A program made the translations under genes and the position numbers. A stretch of 64,000 nucleotides of DNA. Origin: CAWIXB01 sp963839955. Its GTDB lineage: Bacteria > Actinomycetota > Actinomycetes > JACCUZ01. Under the pieces are notes generated by a model. It was given only the letters and a program-made list of their open reading frames with translations, had not been told where the DNA came from and made no database searches. The DNA is taken from positions 2,790,001-2,854,000 of the forward strand of contig CAWIXB010000001.1 in NCBI GenBank assembly GCA_963839955.1, read 5' to 3'. This document shows, in pieces, positions 8,006 to 16,676 of the stretch (position 1 is its first letter; every line of letters begins with the position of its first letter).

Positions 8006-9405
8006 CCCAGATCCAGGCCGGCGCGGCGCACGGCGTCGCTGACCGCCGCCGCCACGGTGCCGGCCACGTCGGCGTGGAAGACGCTGGGCACGATGTAGCT
8101 CGCGTTCAGCTCGTCGTCGGTGACGACCCCGGCCAGCGCCCGCGCCGCCGCGATGAGCATCTCGGTGGTCACTGCGTGGCTCTGTGCGTCGAGCAGTCCC
8201 CGGAACACACCGGGGAACGCGAGGACGTTGTTGATCTGGTTGGGGAAGTCGCTGCGACCGCTTGCGACGACGGCTGCGTGCTGGGAAGCAGCAACGGGGT
8301 CGACCTCGGGGACGGGGTTCGCGAGGGCGAACACGATCGCGCCGTCGGCCATCGTCGCGATATCGGGCCCGTCGAGGAGGTTCGGCGCGGACACCCCGAC
8401 GAAGACGTCGGCGCCGGCCAGCGCACCGCGAAGATCGCCGGTGACGCCGGTCTGATTCGTGTTCTCGGCCACCCATCGCAGCTCGGCCGCCAGGCCGGGC
8501 CGGTCGGGGTGGATGACGCCGTCCTTGTCCGCGACGACGACGTGCCTGACGCCTGCTTCCACGAGCACAGTGAGGATCGCCATGCCGGCCGCGCCCGCGC
8601 CCGACATCACGACCCGTACCTCGGAGATGTCCTTGCCGACAACCTTGAGTGCGTTGAGCAGGGCGGCGAGTACGACGATCGCCGTACCGTGCTGGTCGTC
8701 ATGGAAGACCGGGATGTCGAGCTTGTCGCGCAGCCGGCGCTCGATCTCGAAGCACCGCGGCGCCGAAATGTCCTCGAGGTTGATGCCGGCGAAGACGGGT
8801 GCGATGAGCTCGACCGTGCGCACGATCTCGTCCGCGTCCTGCGTGTCGAGGCAGATGGGGAACGCGTCGATGCCCGCAAAACGCTTGAACAGCGCCGCCT
8901 TACCCTCCATCACGGGCAGCGCCGCCGTCGGCCCGAGGTTGCCGAGCCCGAGCACGGCCGAACCGTCCGTGACGACGGCGACCGTGTTGCGCTTGATGGT
9001 CAGCCGGCGGGCGTCGGCGGGGTTCTCGGCGAGCGCCAGGCAGACGCGGGCCACCCCGGGCGTGTAGATCATCGACAAGTCGTCTCGGTTGCGGATTGGC
9101 ACCTTCGACTGCACTTCGATCTTGCCGCCCAGGTGCAGGAGGAACGTCCGGTCGGAGACCTTGCCCATCGCGACGCCGTCGATACGGGCGAGGGCATCAC
9201 TGATCTGCTGGGCGTGCGCGGTGTCACTGGCCGCGCACGTCACGTCGATGCGCAGCCGCTCGTGGCCGGAAGCCGTGACGTCGAGCGCGGTCACGATGCC
9301 GCCGGTCTGCTCCACGGCGTTGGTGAGCTGGCTGACGGCGTTGCCGCGGGCCGGCACCTCCAGCCGCACCGTGATCGAGTAGGAGATGCTGGGCGCGCTC
9401 GTCAT
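8002..9405 (-). CDS. NAD(P)-dependent malic enzyme with N-terminal ACT domain
   Basis: 467 aa. Residues about 8-85 form an ACT-like regulatory domain (ITVRLEVPARGNAVSQL, LRIDVTCAASD). The malic domain follows: DLSMIYTPGVARVC, the catalytic-site region TDGSAVLGLGNLG, metal/substrate residues in LEDISAPRCFEIE and FHDDQHGTAIVV, then the Rossmann motif MSGAGAAGMAI, and ALANPVPEVDP. It decarboxylates malate to pyruvate. ACT-bearing malic enzymes of this length are common in Actinomycetota and Firmicutes; the ACT domain suggests allosteric control by a small metabolite. Cofactor preference cannot be read safely from the sequence. Its stop overlaps the VanZ-like start. Confidence 0.93.
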   Translation of the reverse strand: MTSAPSISYSITVRLEVPARGNAVSQLTNAVEQTGGIVTALDVTASGHERLRIDVTCAASDTAHAQQISDALARIDGVAMGKVSDRTFLLHLGGKIEVQSKVPIRNRDDLSMIYTPGVARVCLALAENPADARRLTIKRNTVAVVTDGSAVLGLGNLGPTAALPVMEGKAALFKRFAGIDAFPICLDTQDADEIVRTVELIAPVFAGINLEDISAPRCFEIERRLRDKLDIPVFHDDQHGTAIVVLAALLNALKVVGKDISEVRVVMSGAGAAGMAILTVLVEAGVRHVVVADKDGVIHPDRPGLAAELRWVAENTNQTGVTGDLRGALAGADVFVGVSAPNLLDGPDIATMADGAIVFALANPVPEVDPVAASQHAAVVASGRSDFPNQINNVLAFPGVFRGLLDAQSHAVTTEMLIAAARALAGVVTDDELNASYIVPSVFHADVAGTVAAAVSDAVRRAGLDLG

Positions 9406-9608
9406 GCCTCTGATCGTCCCAGATCGGCTCTACGTCTCGGTGTGCGGATGGTCACCAGTTGTACCCCCGGCACCTCGGACGTCGTGAGGACGGTCACATC
9501 CCACGCGGGTCCTGTCTCAAGGAACGGGCAGTTCGCGTCGAGACTTCGGCAGAGACGTTTCGATGACTGCTCGACGGCAAAGACCGCCTGCGGAGGACAA
9601 GAGACCCC

Positions 9609-9740
9609 ATGATGACGCTGTTGTTTCTGCTCGCCCCGTTCGGACTGCTCGCCCTGCTCCTGGGGCTGGAGCGTCTTGAGCGTTGGACGGTCGGTGACCG
9701 TGACGACCAATCGAGCGAGCACGGGTCAGCGGGTCGGTAG
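9609..9740 (+). CDS. Small single-pass membrane protein (43 aa)
   Basis: ATG at 9609 lies 11 nt after a perfect GGAGGA. The product MMTLLFLLAPFGLLALLLGL continues with a charged tail (ERLERWTVGDRDD, then a Ser/Gly end). One hydrophobic helix plus a short cytoplasmic tail is the look of a membrane microprotein. It is the only sensible frame in the 320-bp stretch between the malic enzyme and the response regulator, and its end overlaps the convergent regulator gene by 15 bp. The rest of that stretch (9406-9591) shows nothing else I can name. Confidence 0.5.
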   Translation: MMTLLFLLAPFGLLALLLGLERLERWTVGDRDDQSSEHGSAGR

Positions 9741-10175
9741 CCGCACCACACTGACGAAGAAGTCGTCGATCTGGCGCACGACCCCGATGAACCGATCGAA
9801 GTCGACCGGCTTGGTCACGTAGGCATTCGCGTGCAGGGAATAGCTCCGCAACACGTCCTCCTCCGCCTCTGACGTGGTGAGCACCACCACGGGGATGCTC
9901 GCCAGGTCTGGGTCGGACTTCACCTCGTTGAGCACCTGGCGACCGTCCATCCGGGGCAGGTTGAGGTCGAGCAGTATCAGGTCGGGCCGGGGCTTGTCCG
10001 CGTACTCGCCCTCGTTGCGGAGGAACGCCATCGCCTCGGCGCCATCCGTCACGACGTGGAGAGTGTTGCTGAGTTTGTGGTCCTCGAACGCCTCACGCGT
10101 CATGAGGACGTCACCCGGGTCGTCCTCCACCAACAACACTTCGATCGGCCGATCCGCCTGCCCCTGTGTCGTCAT
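9726..10175 (-). CDS. Stand-alone response regulator (Rcp1/CheY-like)
   Basis: 149 aa, a single receiver domain from ATG 10175. Acidic pocket EDD at residues 18-20, phospho-acceptor Asp70 in LILLDLNLPRMDG, conserved Thr in VVLTTSEAEEDV and Lys122 in AYVTKPVDF. The EGEYADKPRPDLILLD insertion is typical of the receiver partners of phytochrome-like and CHASE3 kinases. The start codon lies 65 bp inside the 3' end of the kinase gene, so the two are translationally linked and the kinase is the likely phosphodonor. No output domain; it probably acts by protein contact. Confidence 0.92.
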   Translation of the reverse strand: MTTQGQADRPIEVLLVEDDPGDVLMTREAFEDHKLSNTLHVVTDGAEAMAFLRNEGEYADKPRPDLILLDLNLPRMDGRQVLNEVKSDPDLASIPVVVLTTSEAEEDVLRSYSLHANAYVTKPVDFDRFIGVVRQIDDFFVSVVRLPTR

Positions 10176-11715
10176 CAGCGCGCTCTCTCTCCTCGTCGAT
10201 CGGTAGCGTCCAATGCAGCGTGGTCCCACTGTCGACGCCCGTGGCCAGCCAGATGGTGCCGCCGTGGTACTCCACGATCTTCTTGCACATTGCCAGGCCG
10301 ATGCCGGTGCCACCGTAGGCGTCCCGAGCGTGCAGGCGCTGGAAGATGACGAAGATCTTGTCGGCGTACTGGGGATCCACGCCGATGCCATTGTCGGAGC
10401 ACGCGAATTCCCAGGTGGCCCCTTCCTCCCGGGCGCTGATGTGCACTCGCGGGGGCTCCTCCCCCCGGAACTTCACGCCGTTGCCCACGAGGTTCTGGAA
10501 GAGCTGCACGAGCAGGCTGGCGTCCCCGCGGACCTTGGGCAAGGCGTCGTGGGTCACCTCGGCGCCGCTCGCGTTGAGAGCCTCGTCGAGCTGGCGCAGG
10601 GCCTGCGCCAGCACGACCTCCAGGTCGACCTCCGTAAACGCCGCTGATGTGCGGCCGACTCGGGAGAACGCCAGCAGGTCGTTGATGAGTCGCTGCATGC
10701 GCTTGGCGCCGTCGACGGCGTACTCGATGTACTGCTCCCCGCGCTCGTCCAGCTGGCCCTTGTAACGGCGCTCGAGCAGCTGACAGAAGCTGGCAACCTT
10801 GCGCAACGGCTCCTGGAGGTCGTGGGAGGCGACATAGGCGAACTGCTCGAGTTCGGCGTTCGACCGGAGCAGGTCCTCGGCCTGGTCCACGACGAGCTGG
10901 CGTGCTTCCTGGGCATCCTTCGTGGCCTGCTCCGCGAGGGCGAACTCCTGCAGGATCCGGATACGCATCCGGTCGACGCCATCGGCAAGGTCGAGGATCT
11001 CGCGGGGCGCATCCTCCACCGTGACGGCGTGGGCGAGGTCGCCGCTCTCCACGCGTCCGACCTCGGCGCCGAAACGCTCGAGCGGGGCCGTCACCCAACG
11101 CCGTAGCGCGAGCCAGGACAGGGCCGCCGCACCCACGAGTAGGACTACCCCGAGAGCCATGACCGTCACGAGGACCGTGTTGTTGCTCCGGAGATCTTCA
11201 GTGGCGAGCTGACGCAGGGAGACGACTCTGCCCTGGTAGTCGGTGCTGGCTTTGCGCACCGAGTCGAAGCGTTCCTTGGCCCTCAGCAGCTGCGCGTCGG
11301 TGATCTCGCCACCCTCGCGCAGGCGCGCGAGGCCAGGTTCCGCGACCGCTGCGCGCCAGGCCGCCACTTCGTCGACCACGGTCTGGTGGGCGGCAGCGAG
11401 CCCTGGGAACTGGAGACTCACCGTGGCGAGGCGACGGTTCAGCGTCTCGGCTCTCCTGACGCCCTCCGTGTAGGGCCCGAGAAACGCAGGGTCGCCGGCG
11501 AGCGCGAACCCACGGAAGCCGGTCTCCTGGTCGAGCAGCGCTTGGTTCAGGTCCGCGGACAAGGAGTAGGCCTGGAACAGGTCAACGATGATCTCTTCCT
11601 GAGCGCGGTAGGCGCGAGCTGCGGACACCGAGAATGCCGCGATCCCCAGCATCGTCAGAACGCCCAGCGCGACGAACGCCCAGGCCAGTCTCGACCGCAG
11701 CGTGGTCGCGTTCAC
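10111..11715 (-). CDS. CHASE3-HAMP sensor histidine kinase
   Basis: 534 aa. TM1 at about 9-30, extracytoplasmic CHASE3 domain about 38-180 (LDQETGFRGFALAGDPAFL is the CHASE3 hallmark), TM2 near 187-207, HAMP about 207-260, then HisKA with His298 in YVASHDLQEPLRKV, and a HATPase with N box LFQNLVGNGVKF, DNGIGVDP, FQRLHARDAYGGTGIGLAMCKKIVE. GTG start at 11715 overlaps the upstream phosphatase stop (GTGA). The 3' end overlaps the stand-alone receiver, its likely target. Reads an unknown signal at the membrane. Confidence 0.94.
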   Translation of the reverse strand: MNATTLRSRLAWAFVALGVLTMLGIAAFSVSAARAYRAQEEIIVDLFQAYSLSADLNQALLDQETGFRGFALAGDPAFLGPYTEGVRRAETLNRRLATVSLQFPGLAAAHQTVVDEVAAWRAAVAEPGLARLREGGEITDAQLLRAKERFDSVRKASTDYQGRVVSLRQLATEDLRSNNTVLVTVMALGVVLLVGAAALSWLALRRWVTAPLERFGAEVGRVESGDLAHAVTVEDAPREILDLADGVDRMRIRILQEFALAEQATKDAQEARQLVVDQAEDLLRSNAELEQFAYVASHDLQEPLRKVASFCQLLERRYKGQLDERGEQYIEYAVDGAKRMQRLINDLLAFSRVGRTSAAFTEVDLEVVLAQALRQLDEALNASGAEVTHDALPKVRGDASLLVQLFQNLVGNGVKFRGEEPPRVHISAREEGATWEFACSDNGIGVDPQYADKIFVIFQRLHARDAYGGTGIGLAMCKKIVEYHGGTIWLATGVDSGTTLHWTLPIDEERERADDDTGAGGSADRSVVGGGRPG

Positions 11716-12917
11716 GCGGAGTCAGCCAACGAGAGCAGCATGACGGCGACGTCGTCCGTGAGGTCTCCGCCATTTCGCTCGCGGACCTCGGCAAGCAGCG
11801 CGTCGGCGAAACCCGACCCGTCGAGGTCGTCGCGCGCGAGCAACGCATCGGCGATGACATGCAGGCCGGACTCGCCCAGCCGATGCCTGCCGCCTTGGCC
11901 GTCGAGGCCCTCGATGAGGCCGTCGGTGAAGAGCAGCAGACTGCTGCCCGGCGGCAGAGGTAGCTCGACGCCGTGCCAGCGGCCATGGTCGACGACGCCG
12001 AGAGCGAGCCCGGCTGCTTCGGCCGGGATGGACCGCAGTCGATCGTTCTGGATGACCGCCGGCAGTGGGTGACCGGCCAACCAGCAGGTCATCACGGCGC
12101 GGGTCGGCTCGAGACGCACCATGGACACAGTCGCGAACACCTCGGCCGAGCCGCGTTCGCTGACCAGCACCGCGTCCATCGCACGCAGGATCTCGTCGGG
12201 CTCGATGCCGGAGAGCACCAGGGTGCGCCAGGCGATCCGCAAGCAGACCCCGAGCGCCGCCTCGTCGGGCCCGTGACCGGCGACATCACCGATCAGCGCG
12301 AAGATGGTCCCGTCCGGGCACTCGATGACGTCGTAGAAGTCGCCGCCGAGCAACGAACGCTGTCCGCCCGGCCGGTAGCGCGTGACCACCGCGACGGCTT
12401 GGTTCCTGACCAGCGGCTGCGGCAACAGGCCCCGCTCCAGCCGGGCATTCTCCGCCGCCCGCGCCTCCGACTCGTAGAGCCGGCGTACCGACTCGTCGGC
12501 ACGCTTGCGCTCGATCGCATAGCGGATCGCACGCGTGAGCAGCTGCCCGTCGATGGTCCCCTTGACGAGGTAGTCCTGCGCACCCGCCGCGACCGCCTCC
12601 GTGCCGCGGTGCTCGTCCGTGAGCCCGGTGAGCACGATGACCGCGATGCCGGGTGAGACCTCCAGGAGCACCCGCAGCGCCTCCATCCCTCCTGCGTCGG
12701 GCAGGCCGAGGTCGAGCAGCACGCAGTCGATGTCGCCCGGGAGCTGCACCGTCGCCTCCGCGAGGGTGTTCGCGCGGTGGATGACGGCCGTGGAGCCCGC
12801 GTCGATCAGCTGCTCCTGCACGAGGAAGGCATCGCCTTCGTCGTCCTCCACGAGAAGGACGTGGACAGCGCCGGTGAGGGTGTCGCTTGGCCGGAAGCCG
12901 CGCGCGGTCGAGCTCAT
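11712..12917 (-). CDS. Receiver-PP2C (SpoIIE/RsbU-type) phosphatase
   Basis: 401 aa from ATG 12917 (MSSTARGFRP, with AGGTGACGG upstream; a GTG at 12935 is possible). Residues about 18-135 are a receiver with acidic EDDEGD and phospho-acceptor Asp69 in CVLLDLGLPDAGG. After a short coiled linker the SpoIIE-like PP2C domain runs from about 165 to the end: GGDFYDVIE, GDVAGHGPDEA, LLLFTDGLIEGLD, GDLTDDVAVMLL, with the metal-binding Asp residues intact. Such proteins dephosphorylate anti-sigma-factor antagonists. Its stop overlaps the kinase start, so kinase, receiver and phosphatase form one operon. Confidence 0.92.
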   Translation of the reverse strand: MSSTARGFRPSDTLTGAVHVLLVEDDEGDAFLVQEQLIDAGSTAVIHRANTLAEATVQLPGDIDCVLLDLGLPDAGGMEALRVLLEVSPGIAVIVLTGLTDEHRGTEAVAAGAQDYLVKGTIDGQLLTRAIRYAIERKRADESVRRLYESEARAAENARLERGLLPQPLVRNQAVAVVTRYRPGGQRSLLGGDFYDVIECPDGTIFALIGDVAGHGPDEAALGVCLRIAWRTLVLSGIEPDEILRAMDAVLVSERGSAEVFATVSMVRLEPTRAVMTCWLAGHPLPAVIQNDRLRSIPAEAAGLALGVVDHGRWHGVELPLPPGSSLLLFTDGLIEGLDGQGGRHRLGESGLHVIADALLARDDLDGSGFADALLAEVRERNGGDLTDDVAVMLLSLADSA

Positions 12918-13021
12918 GTCCGTCACCTGGGGCACTCTCGGGGGAAGGGTTCCTCGGGCAGACCGGAAGGCCTGCGCCGTCCTCTCGGCTCACGAGCATC
13001 ATCGCAGACCGGATCCCGCGA

Positions 13022-13537
13022 CTAGTCGAGATCTCCGGGCCACGGAGTCGGTGCCCGCCCCTCGGCCTGCGCGATCACCTCCGCGAGGTACCACCGCCGG
13101 AACGCCCGGGCGTCGGGCGGAGTCGCGAGCGTGAGCAGGTCGCCCGCCCGGCAGAAGTCGTCGGCCTCGTCGAGCAACCGGCCGAGCTCGGCACTAGCGG
13201 CAGCGGCCGAGCGAGGCACCTTGATGGTGAAGTCTCTCTCGAGCTCCCCGCTGGCGAGGGCCTCCTTGCGCTCCTGCTCCTGCGCGGCATCCGGCGGATA
13301 GCGACGACCGAGTACCTCGATCAACGCGGTGAGCCGCGCCGGCACCGTGTCGGTGCTCGTCGGCGTCGCGGCCGCGAGCAGCGCGAACTCGCGGAACAGG
13401 TCGTGGTGGTGCTCGGTGGCCCGGGCATAGACCCGCAACGGGAAACGCACCAGGCGAATCGTGACGAGGTCGCCGTCGGTGCTGTCCTCCCCGGTCTGCG
13501 CAAGATCGTCCGTGGTCGCCCGTACGTCGTCAGTCAT
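13022..13537 (-). CDS. Conserved hypothetical protein coupled to an RsbW-like ATPase
   Basis: 171 aa, MTDDVRATTDDLAQTGEDST from ATG 13537. No family recognised with certainty. The protein is soluble, helical and charged, with VTIRLVRFPLRVYARATEHH, FREFALLAAA, and a C-terminal ADDFCRAGDLLTLATPPDA and RRWYLAEVIAQAEG. An 8-nt overlap (ATGACTGA) with the upstream ATPase indicates co-translation. By position it may be a binding partner or antagonist of the ATPase, but this is guilt by association. Confidence 0.7.
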   Translation of the reverse strand: MTDDVRATTDDLAQTGEDSTDGDLVTIRLVRFPLRVYARATEHHHDLFREFALLAAATPTSTDTVPARLTALIEVLGRRYPPDAAQEQERKEALASGELERDFTIKVPRSAAAASAELGRLLDEADDFCRAGDLLTLATPPDARAFRRWYLAEVIAQAEGRAPTPWPGDLD

Positions 13538-13955
13538 CGTCGGCCTCGTCGACGAGCCAGTCCTGCTCGCCGAAGCTGCCCCAGGCCCCCTCCGCCGGTG
13601 GACCGACTTCGAACCACACGATCTTCCCGACGGGCTGCGCGGCGTCCACACCCCACCGGCGCGCCAGCTGGTCGAGCAACCGGAGACCGCGTCCGGTGGC
13701 GGCGTTCGCCGAGAACGAGTGGATCCGCGGCTGCACCGGCGAGAGGTCGCGCACCGCGATGCGCACCAAACCCGGTACGGCATGGATGGTGACGGTGACG
13801 GGCGTCCGCGCGTGCAAGATCGCGTTCGTGACGACCTCGGAGGTCAGCAGGACCGCCGTGTCGACGTCGAGCTCGGACTCCGACAGCCGTTCGCGCAGGA
13901 AGCGCCGGGCGACCGGAACACTGTCCGTCGCGGGCGGCAGTTCGAGCACGGTCAC
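13530..13955 (-). CDS. RsbW-like anti-sigma-factor-type ATP-binding protein
   Basis: 141 aa, HATPase_c_2 fold. The N box reads SEVVTNAILHA, the G1 region VRDLSPVQPRIHSF, and the G2/GHL segment TGRGLRLLDQLARRWGV. WFEVGPP closes the sheet. GTG start at 13955. Proteins of this size act as serine kinases and anti-sigma switches that phosphorylate STAS-domain antagonists. It sits upstream of the PP2C phosphatase, which would be the opposing activity; no STAS protein or sigma factor lies in the immediate group. Confidence 0.88.
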   Translation of the reverse strand: MTVLELPPATDSVPVARRFLRERLSESELDVDTAVLLTSEVVTNAILHARTPVTVTIHAVPGLVRIAVRDLSPVQPRIHSFSANAATGRGLRLLDQLARRWGVDAAQPVGKIVWFEVGPPAEGAWGSFGEQDWLVDEADDD

Positions 13956-13986
13956 GAACAGAGGCTAGCGCGTCGACCTAACCAGA

Positions 13987-14778
13987 TCATCCGTCGACGG
14001 CGTCGTCACCCATGGATCCAGTGGGCCTGCGGGCCCGACGAGCACGTTCTTCGTCGTCCAGGCGGCCCGCCTCCTCCGGCGTCGGCGCCGTGCCGCCGAG
14101 CCGTGCCGGCAGCCACCACCGGTCGGCGTCGTCCACCGGCTGGTCGGGATAGGCCGCCTGCGCGTCATGCAGGAGCGACTCCATGCGCACCCGCAGCTCT
14201 TTCACCGCGGTGGCCGTGCCGTCGTGTCCCTTTTCCACCGCAAAGGGCTCCCCGATATGTATGCGAATCGGGGTATTGCTGCGACCCAGCCGCTTGGGAT
14301 GGTCCTTGGTCCAGACCCGCTGCGACCCCCAGATCACGGTCGGCAGGACCGGCACCCCGGCTGCTCCGGCCAGGCGCACCGCTCCGCCCTTGAACTCCTT
14401 GAGCTCGAAGGACCTGCTGATCGTCGCCTCCGGGAACACCCCGACGATCTCGCCCGCGCGCAGCGCCATGAAAGCCGCCCGGAACGACTCGGCACCCGCG
14501 TCGCGGTCAACGGGGATGTGGCGCATCGCCCTCATCAGCGGGCCGCTGACGCGATGGTCGAAAACCTCACTCTTCGCCATAAACCGCACCAACCGCCCCG
14601 CGGGTTGGGCCGCGAGCCCGGCGTAGGTGAAGTCCATGTAGCCGGTGTGGTTGATCGCCATGACCGCGCCACCGGTGCGCGGCACGTGCTCGGTTCCCTC
14701 GAGCGTGAAGCGCAGGCCCTCGACCGCGAACACCGCACGCGCCAAGCGGATCACCGAGCGATAGACAGGGTCGGCCAC
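13987..14778 (-). CDS. 1-acyl-sn-glycerol-3-phosphate acyltransferase (PlsC family)
   Basis: 263 aa. The acyltransferase motif I is AINHTGYMDF (HxxxxD as H-TGYM-D), motif II RHIPVDRDAGAESFRAA, motif III VFPEATISRSFELKEFKGGA and motif IV VPVLPTVIWGSQRVW. It probably acylates lysophosphatidate or another lysolipid at the membrane surface; no clear TM helix. The GTG start shares one base with the cysNC stop (TAGTG), so it is part of the sulfate-activation operon, an odd partner for a generic PlsC. The acidic/Arg-rich tail after residue 225 is variable. Confidence 0.9.
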   Translation of the reverse strand: MADPVYRSVIRLARAVFAVEGLRFTLEGTEHVPRTGGAVMAINHTGYMDFTYAGLAAQPAGRLVRFMAKSEVFDHRVSGPLMRAMRHIPVDRDAGAESFRAAFMALRAGEIVGVFPEATISRSFELKEFKGGAVRLAGAAGVPVLPTVIWGSQRVWTKDHPKRLGRSNTPIRIHIGEPFAVEKGHDGTATAVKELRVRMESLLHDAQAAYPDQPVDDADRWWLPARLGGTAPTPEEAGRLDDEERARRARRPTGSMGDDAVDG

Positions 14779-16676
14779 TAGGGACCGACCTCCAGGAAGT
14801 CGACGAGTGCCGCAACGGCATCGTCGACCTCACCCGCGCCGTTGACCACGAGGTCGGGATGCTCCGGCGGCTCGTAGCCCTGGCCGACACCTGTCATGTT
14901 CGGCAGCGTGCCCGCCTTGGCCTTCGCATAGAGGCCCTTCGGGTCGCGCTGCACGACGACGTCGGACGGGGTGTCCACCCACACCTCGGCGAAGTCGTCG
15001 GCCGCGAAGAGCCCGCGAGCAGCCCGGCGGTCACCGCGGAACGGCGAGACCAGCGACACGATGACGATGAGTCCGGCGTCCATCATCAGCTTGGCGGTCT
15101 CGGCGACGCGGCGGACATTCTCGGCGCGGTCCTCGGGCGTGAAGCCGAGGTCCCTGTTCAGGCCCGTGCGCACGCTGTCTCCGTCGAGCACGTAGGTGTG
15201 CAGGCCCATGCTGAGCAGCTTGCGCTCGAGGGCATCGGCGATCGTCGACTTGCCCGCACCAGGCAGGCCGGTCAGCCAGATCACTCGTGAACGCTGCGTC
15301 TTGAGCTGTGCGCGTGTCTCGCGGTCGACGGTGAACGCGTGCGGTACGACGTTGTGCGAACGCCGCAGGGCATGGCGGACCAGACCGGCTGCGACGGTAT
15401 CGCGGCTGACCCGCTCGACGAGCAGGAAGCCACCCGTGTCACGGCCGACTCCGTAAGGATCCAGCGGGACGGCGACGTCGGTGGCGATCTCGACGTGACC
15501 GATGTCGTTCATGGCCAGCGTTCGCCCGGCCATCTCCTCCCCCGTGACGACGTCACGCTTGCCGCGGATGGCCGTGACGATCGCCGGGACGGCAAGGGCT
15601 CCGCTCAGCAGCAGGTAGGACCGGCCGTGACGCAGCTCCTCCTCGCCGGTCCACACCAGATCGGCCGCGAACGCGGTCGCCGGACGAGGCATCTGAGCAT
15701 CGGCGCCACCCTCGAGGCTGCCGACGAGAAGGTCGCCGCGGGTGACGTCTGTCTCGCTCGTCAGGGTCAGCGTGATCGCACTGCCGGCCTCGGCCTGGTC
15801 GAGGTCGCCGCCGTGGGTGACGATGCGGTCGACCGTTGCCACCGCCCCGGCAGCGTTGACCAGCACCTCGTCTCCGGGACGCACCGAACCGGACACCACG
15901 GTTCCGGCGTAGCCGCGGAAGTTGTCGGCACGCACGATGTACTGCACCGGGAAGCGGAACGGCGCCGTACGATCGCTCTCGCGCGGGGACGGGCGCCACG
16001 AGGTCAGCGCCTCCATGACGGTCTGTCCGTCGTGGTACCAAGGCATCCGCATGCTGTGCTCGGTCACGTTGTCGCCGGTGAGCGCGCTGACGGGGATGAC
16101 GCTGACCTCGTCGATGTCGAAACGTGCGGCCGCCGACCGAAGGCCTCCGGCGAGCTCTTCGAACGCGACGTGCGACCACTCGATGGCGTCGAGCTTGTTC
16201 ACCGCCGCGATGACCGTGCGCACGCCCATGAGCGCGCAGACCGTGAGGTGACGATGGGTCTGGGGGCGGATGCCCTTCGTCGCGTCGATGAGCAGGATCG
16301 CGATGTCGGCGGTAGACGCGGCCACGGCCATGTTGCGGGTGTACTGCTCGTGGCCCGGCGCGTCGGCGATGATGACGCGCCGCCCCGACGGCAGGTAGAG
16401 ATGGCGGTAGGCGACATCGATCGTGATGCCCTGCTCGTGCTCCGCCTCGAGCCCGTCGGTCAGCAGCGAGAAGTCGATGTCACCCTTGGGGATCGTCGAG
16501 CCGCTTCGCCGGGTGCTGCGGGCGTAGTCGAGGATGTCGTCGGGAACGCTGTCGGTCTCCGCGAGCAGCCGCCCGATCAGCGTGGACTTCCCGTCGTCGA
16601 CCGAGCCGCACGCGACGACGCGGACGATCGGCACCTCCGCGAGTGCCTCCTGCTCGACCTGCGCTGTCGCCGTCAT
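14778..16676 (-). CDS. cysNC: Bifunctional sulfate adenylyltransferase subunit 1 / APS kinase
   Basis: 632 aa. Residues about 15-445 are CysN, an EF-Tu-like GTPase: P-loop CGSVDDGKST, DAPGHEQYTRNM (G3), NKLDAIEW (G4). Residues about 460-632 are APS kinase: P-loop GLPGAGKST, LDGDSVRTGLNRDLGF, and IVSLVSPFRGDRRAAR. With CysD it makes APS from sulfate and ATP, driven by GTP hydrolysis, and then PAPS. ATG overlaps the cysD stop by one base (TGATG). Fusion is the NodQ/CysNC type and common in actinomycetes. No apparent defect in either P-loop. Confidence 0.96.
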   Translation of the reverse strand: MTATAQVEQEALAEVPIVRVVACGSVDDGKSTLIGRLLAETDSVPDDILDYARSTRRSGSTIPKGDIDFSLLTDGLEAEHEQGITIDVAYRHLYLPSGRRVIIADAPGHEQYTRNMAVAASTADIAILLIDATKGIRPQTHRHLTVCALMGVRTVIAAVNKLDAIEWSHVAFEELAGGLRSAAARFDIDEVSVIPVSALTGDNVTEHSMRMPWYHDGQTVMEALTSWRPSPRESDRTAPFRFPVQYIVRADNFRGYAGTVVSGSVRPGDEVLVNAAGAVATVDRIVTHGGDLDQAEAGSAITLTLTSETDVTRGDLLVGSLEGGADAQMPRPATAFAADLVWTGEEELRHGRSYLLLSGALAVPAIVTAIRGKRDVVTGEEMAGRTLAMNDIGHVEIATDVAVPLDPYGVGRDTGGFLLVERVSRDTVAAGLVRHALRRSHNVVPHAFTVDRETRAQLKTQRSRVIWLTGLPGAGKSTIADALERKLLSMGLHTYVLDGDSVRTGLNRDLGFTPEDRAENVRRVAETAKLMMDAGLIVIVSLVSPFRGDRRAARGLFAADDFAEVWVDTPSDVVVQRDPKGLYAKAKAGTLPNMTGVGQGYEPPEHPDLVVNGAGEVDDAVAALVDFLEVGP

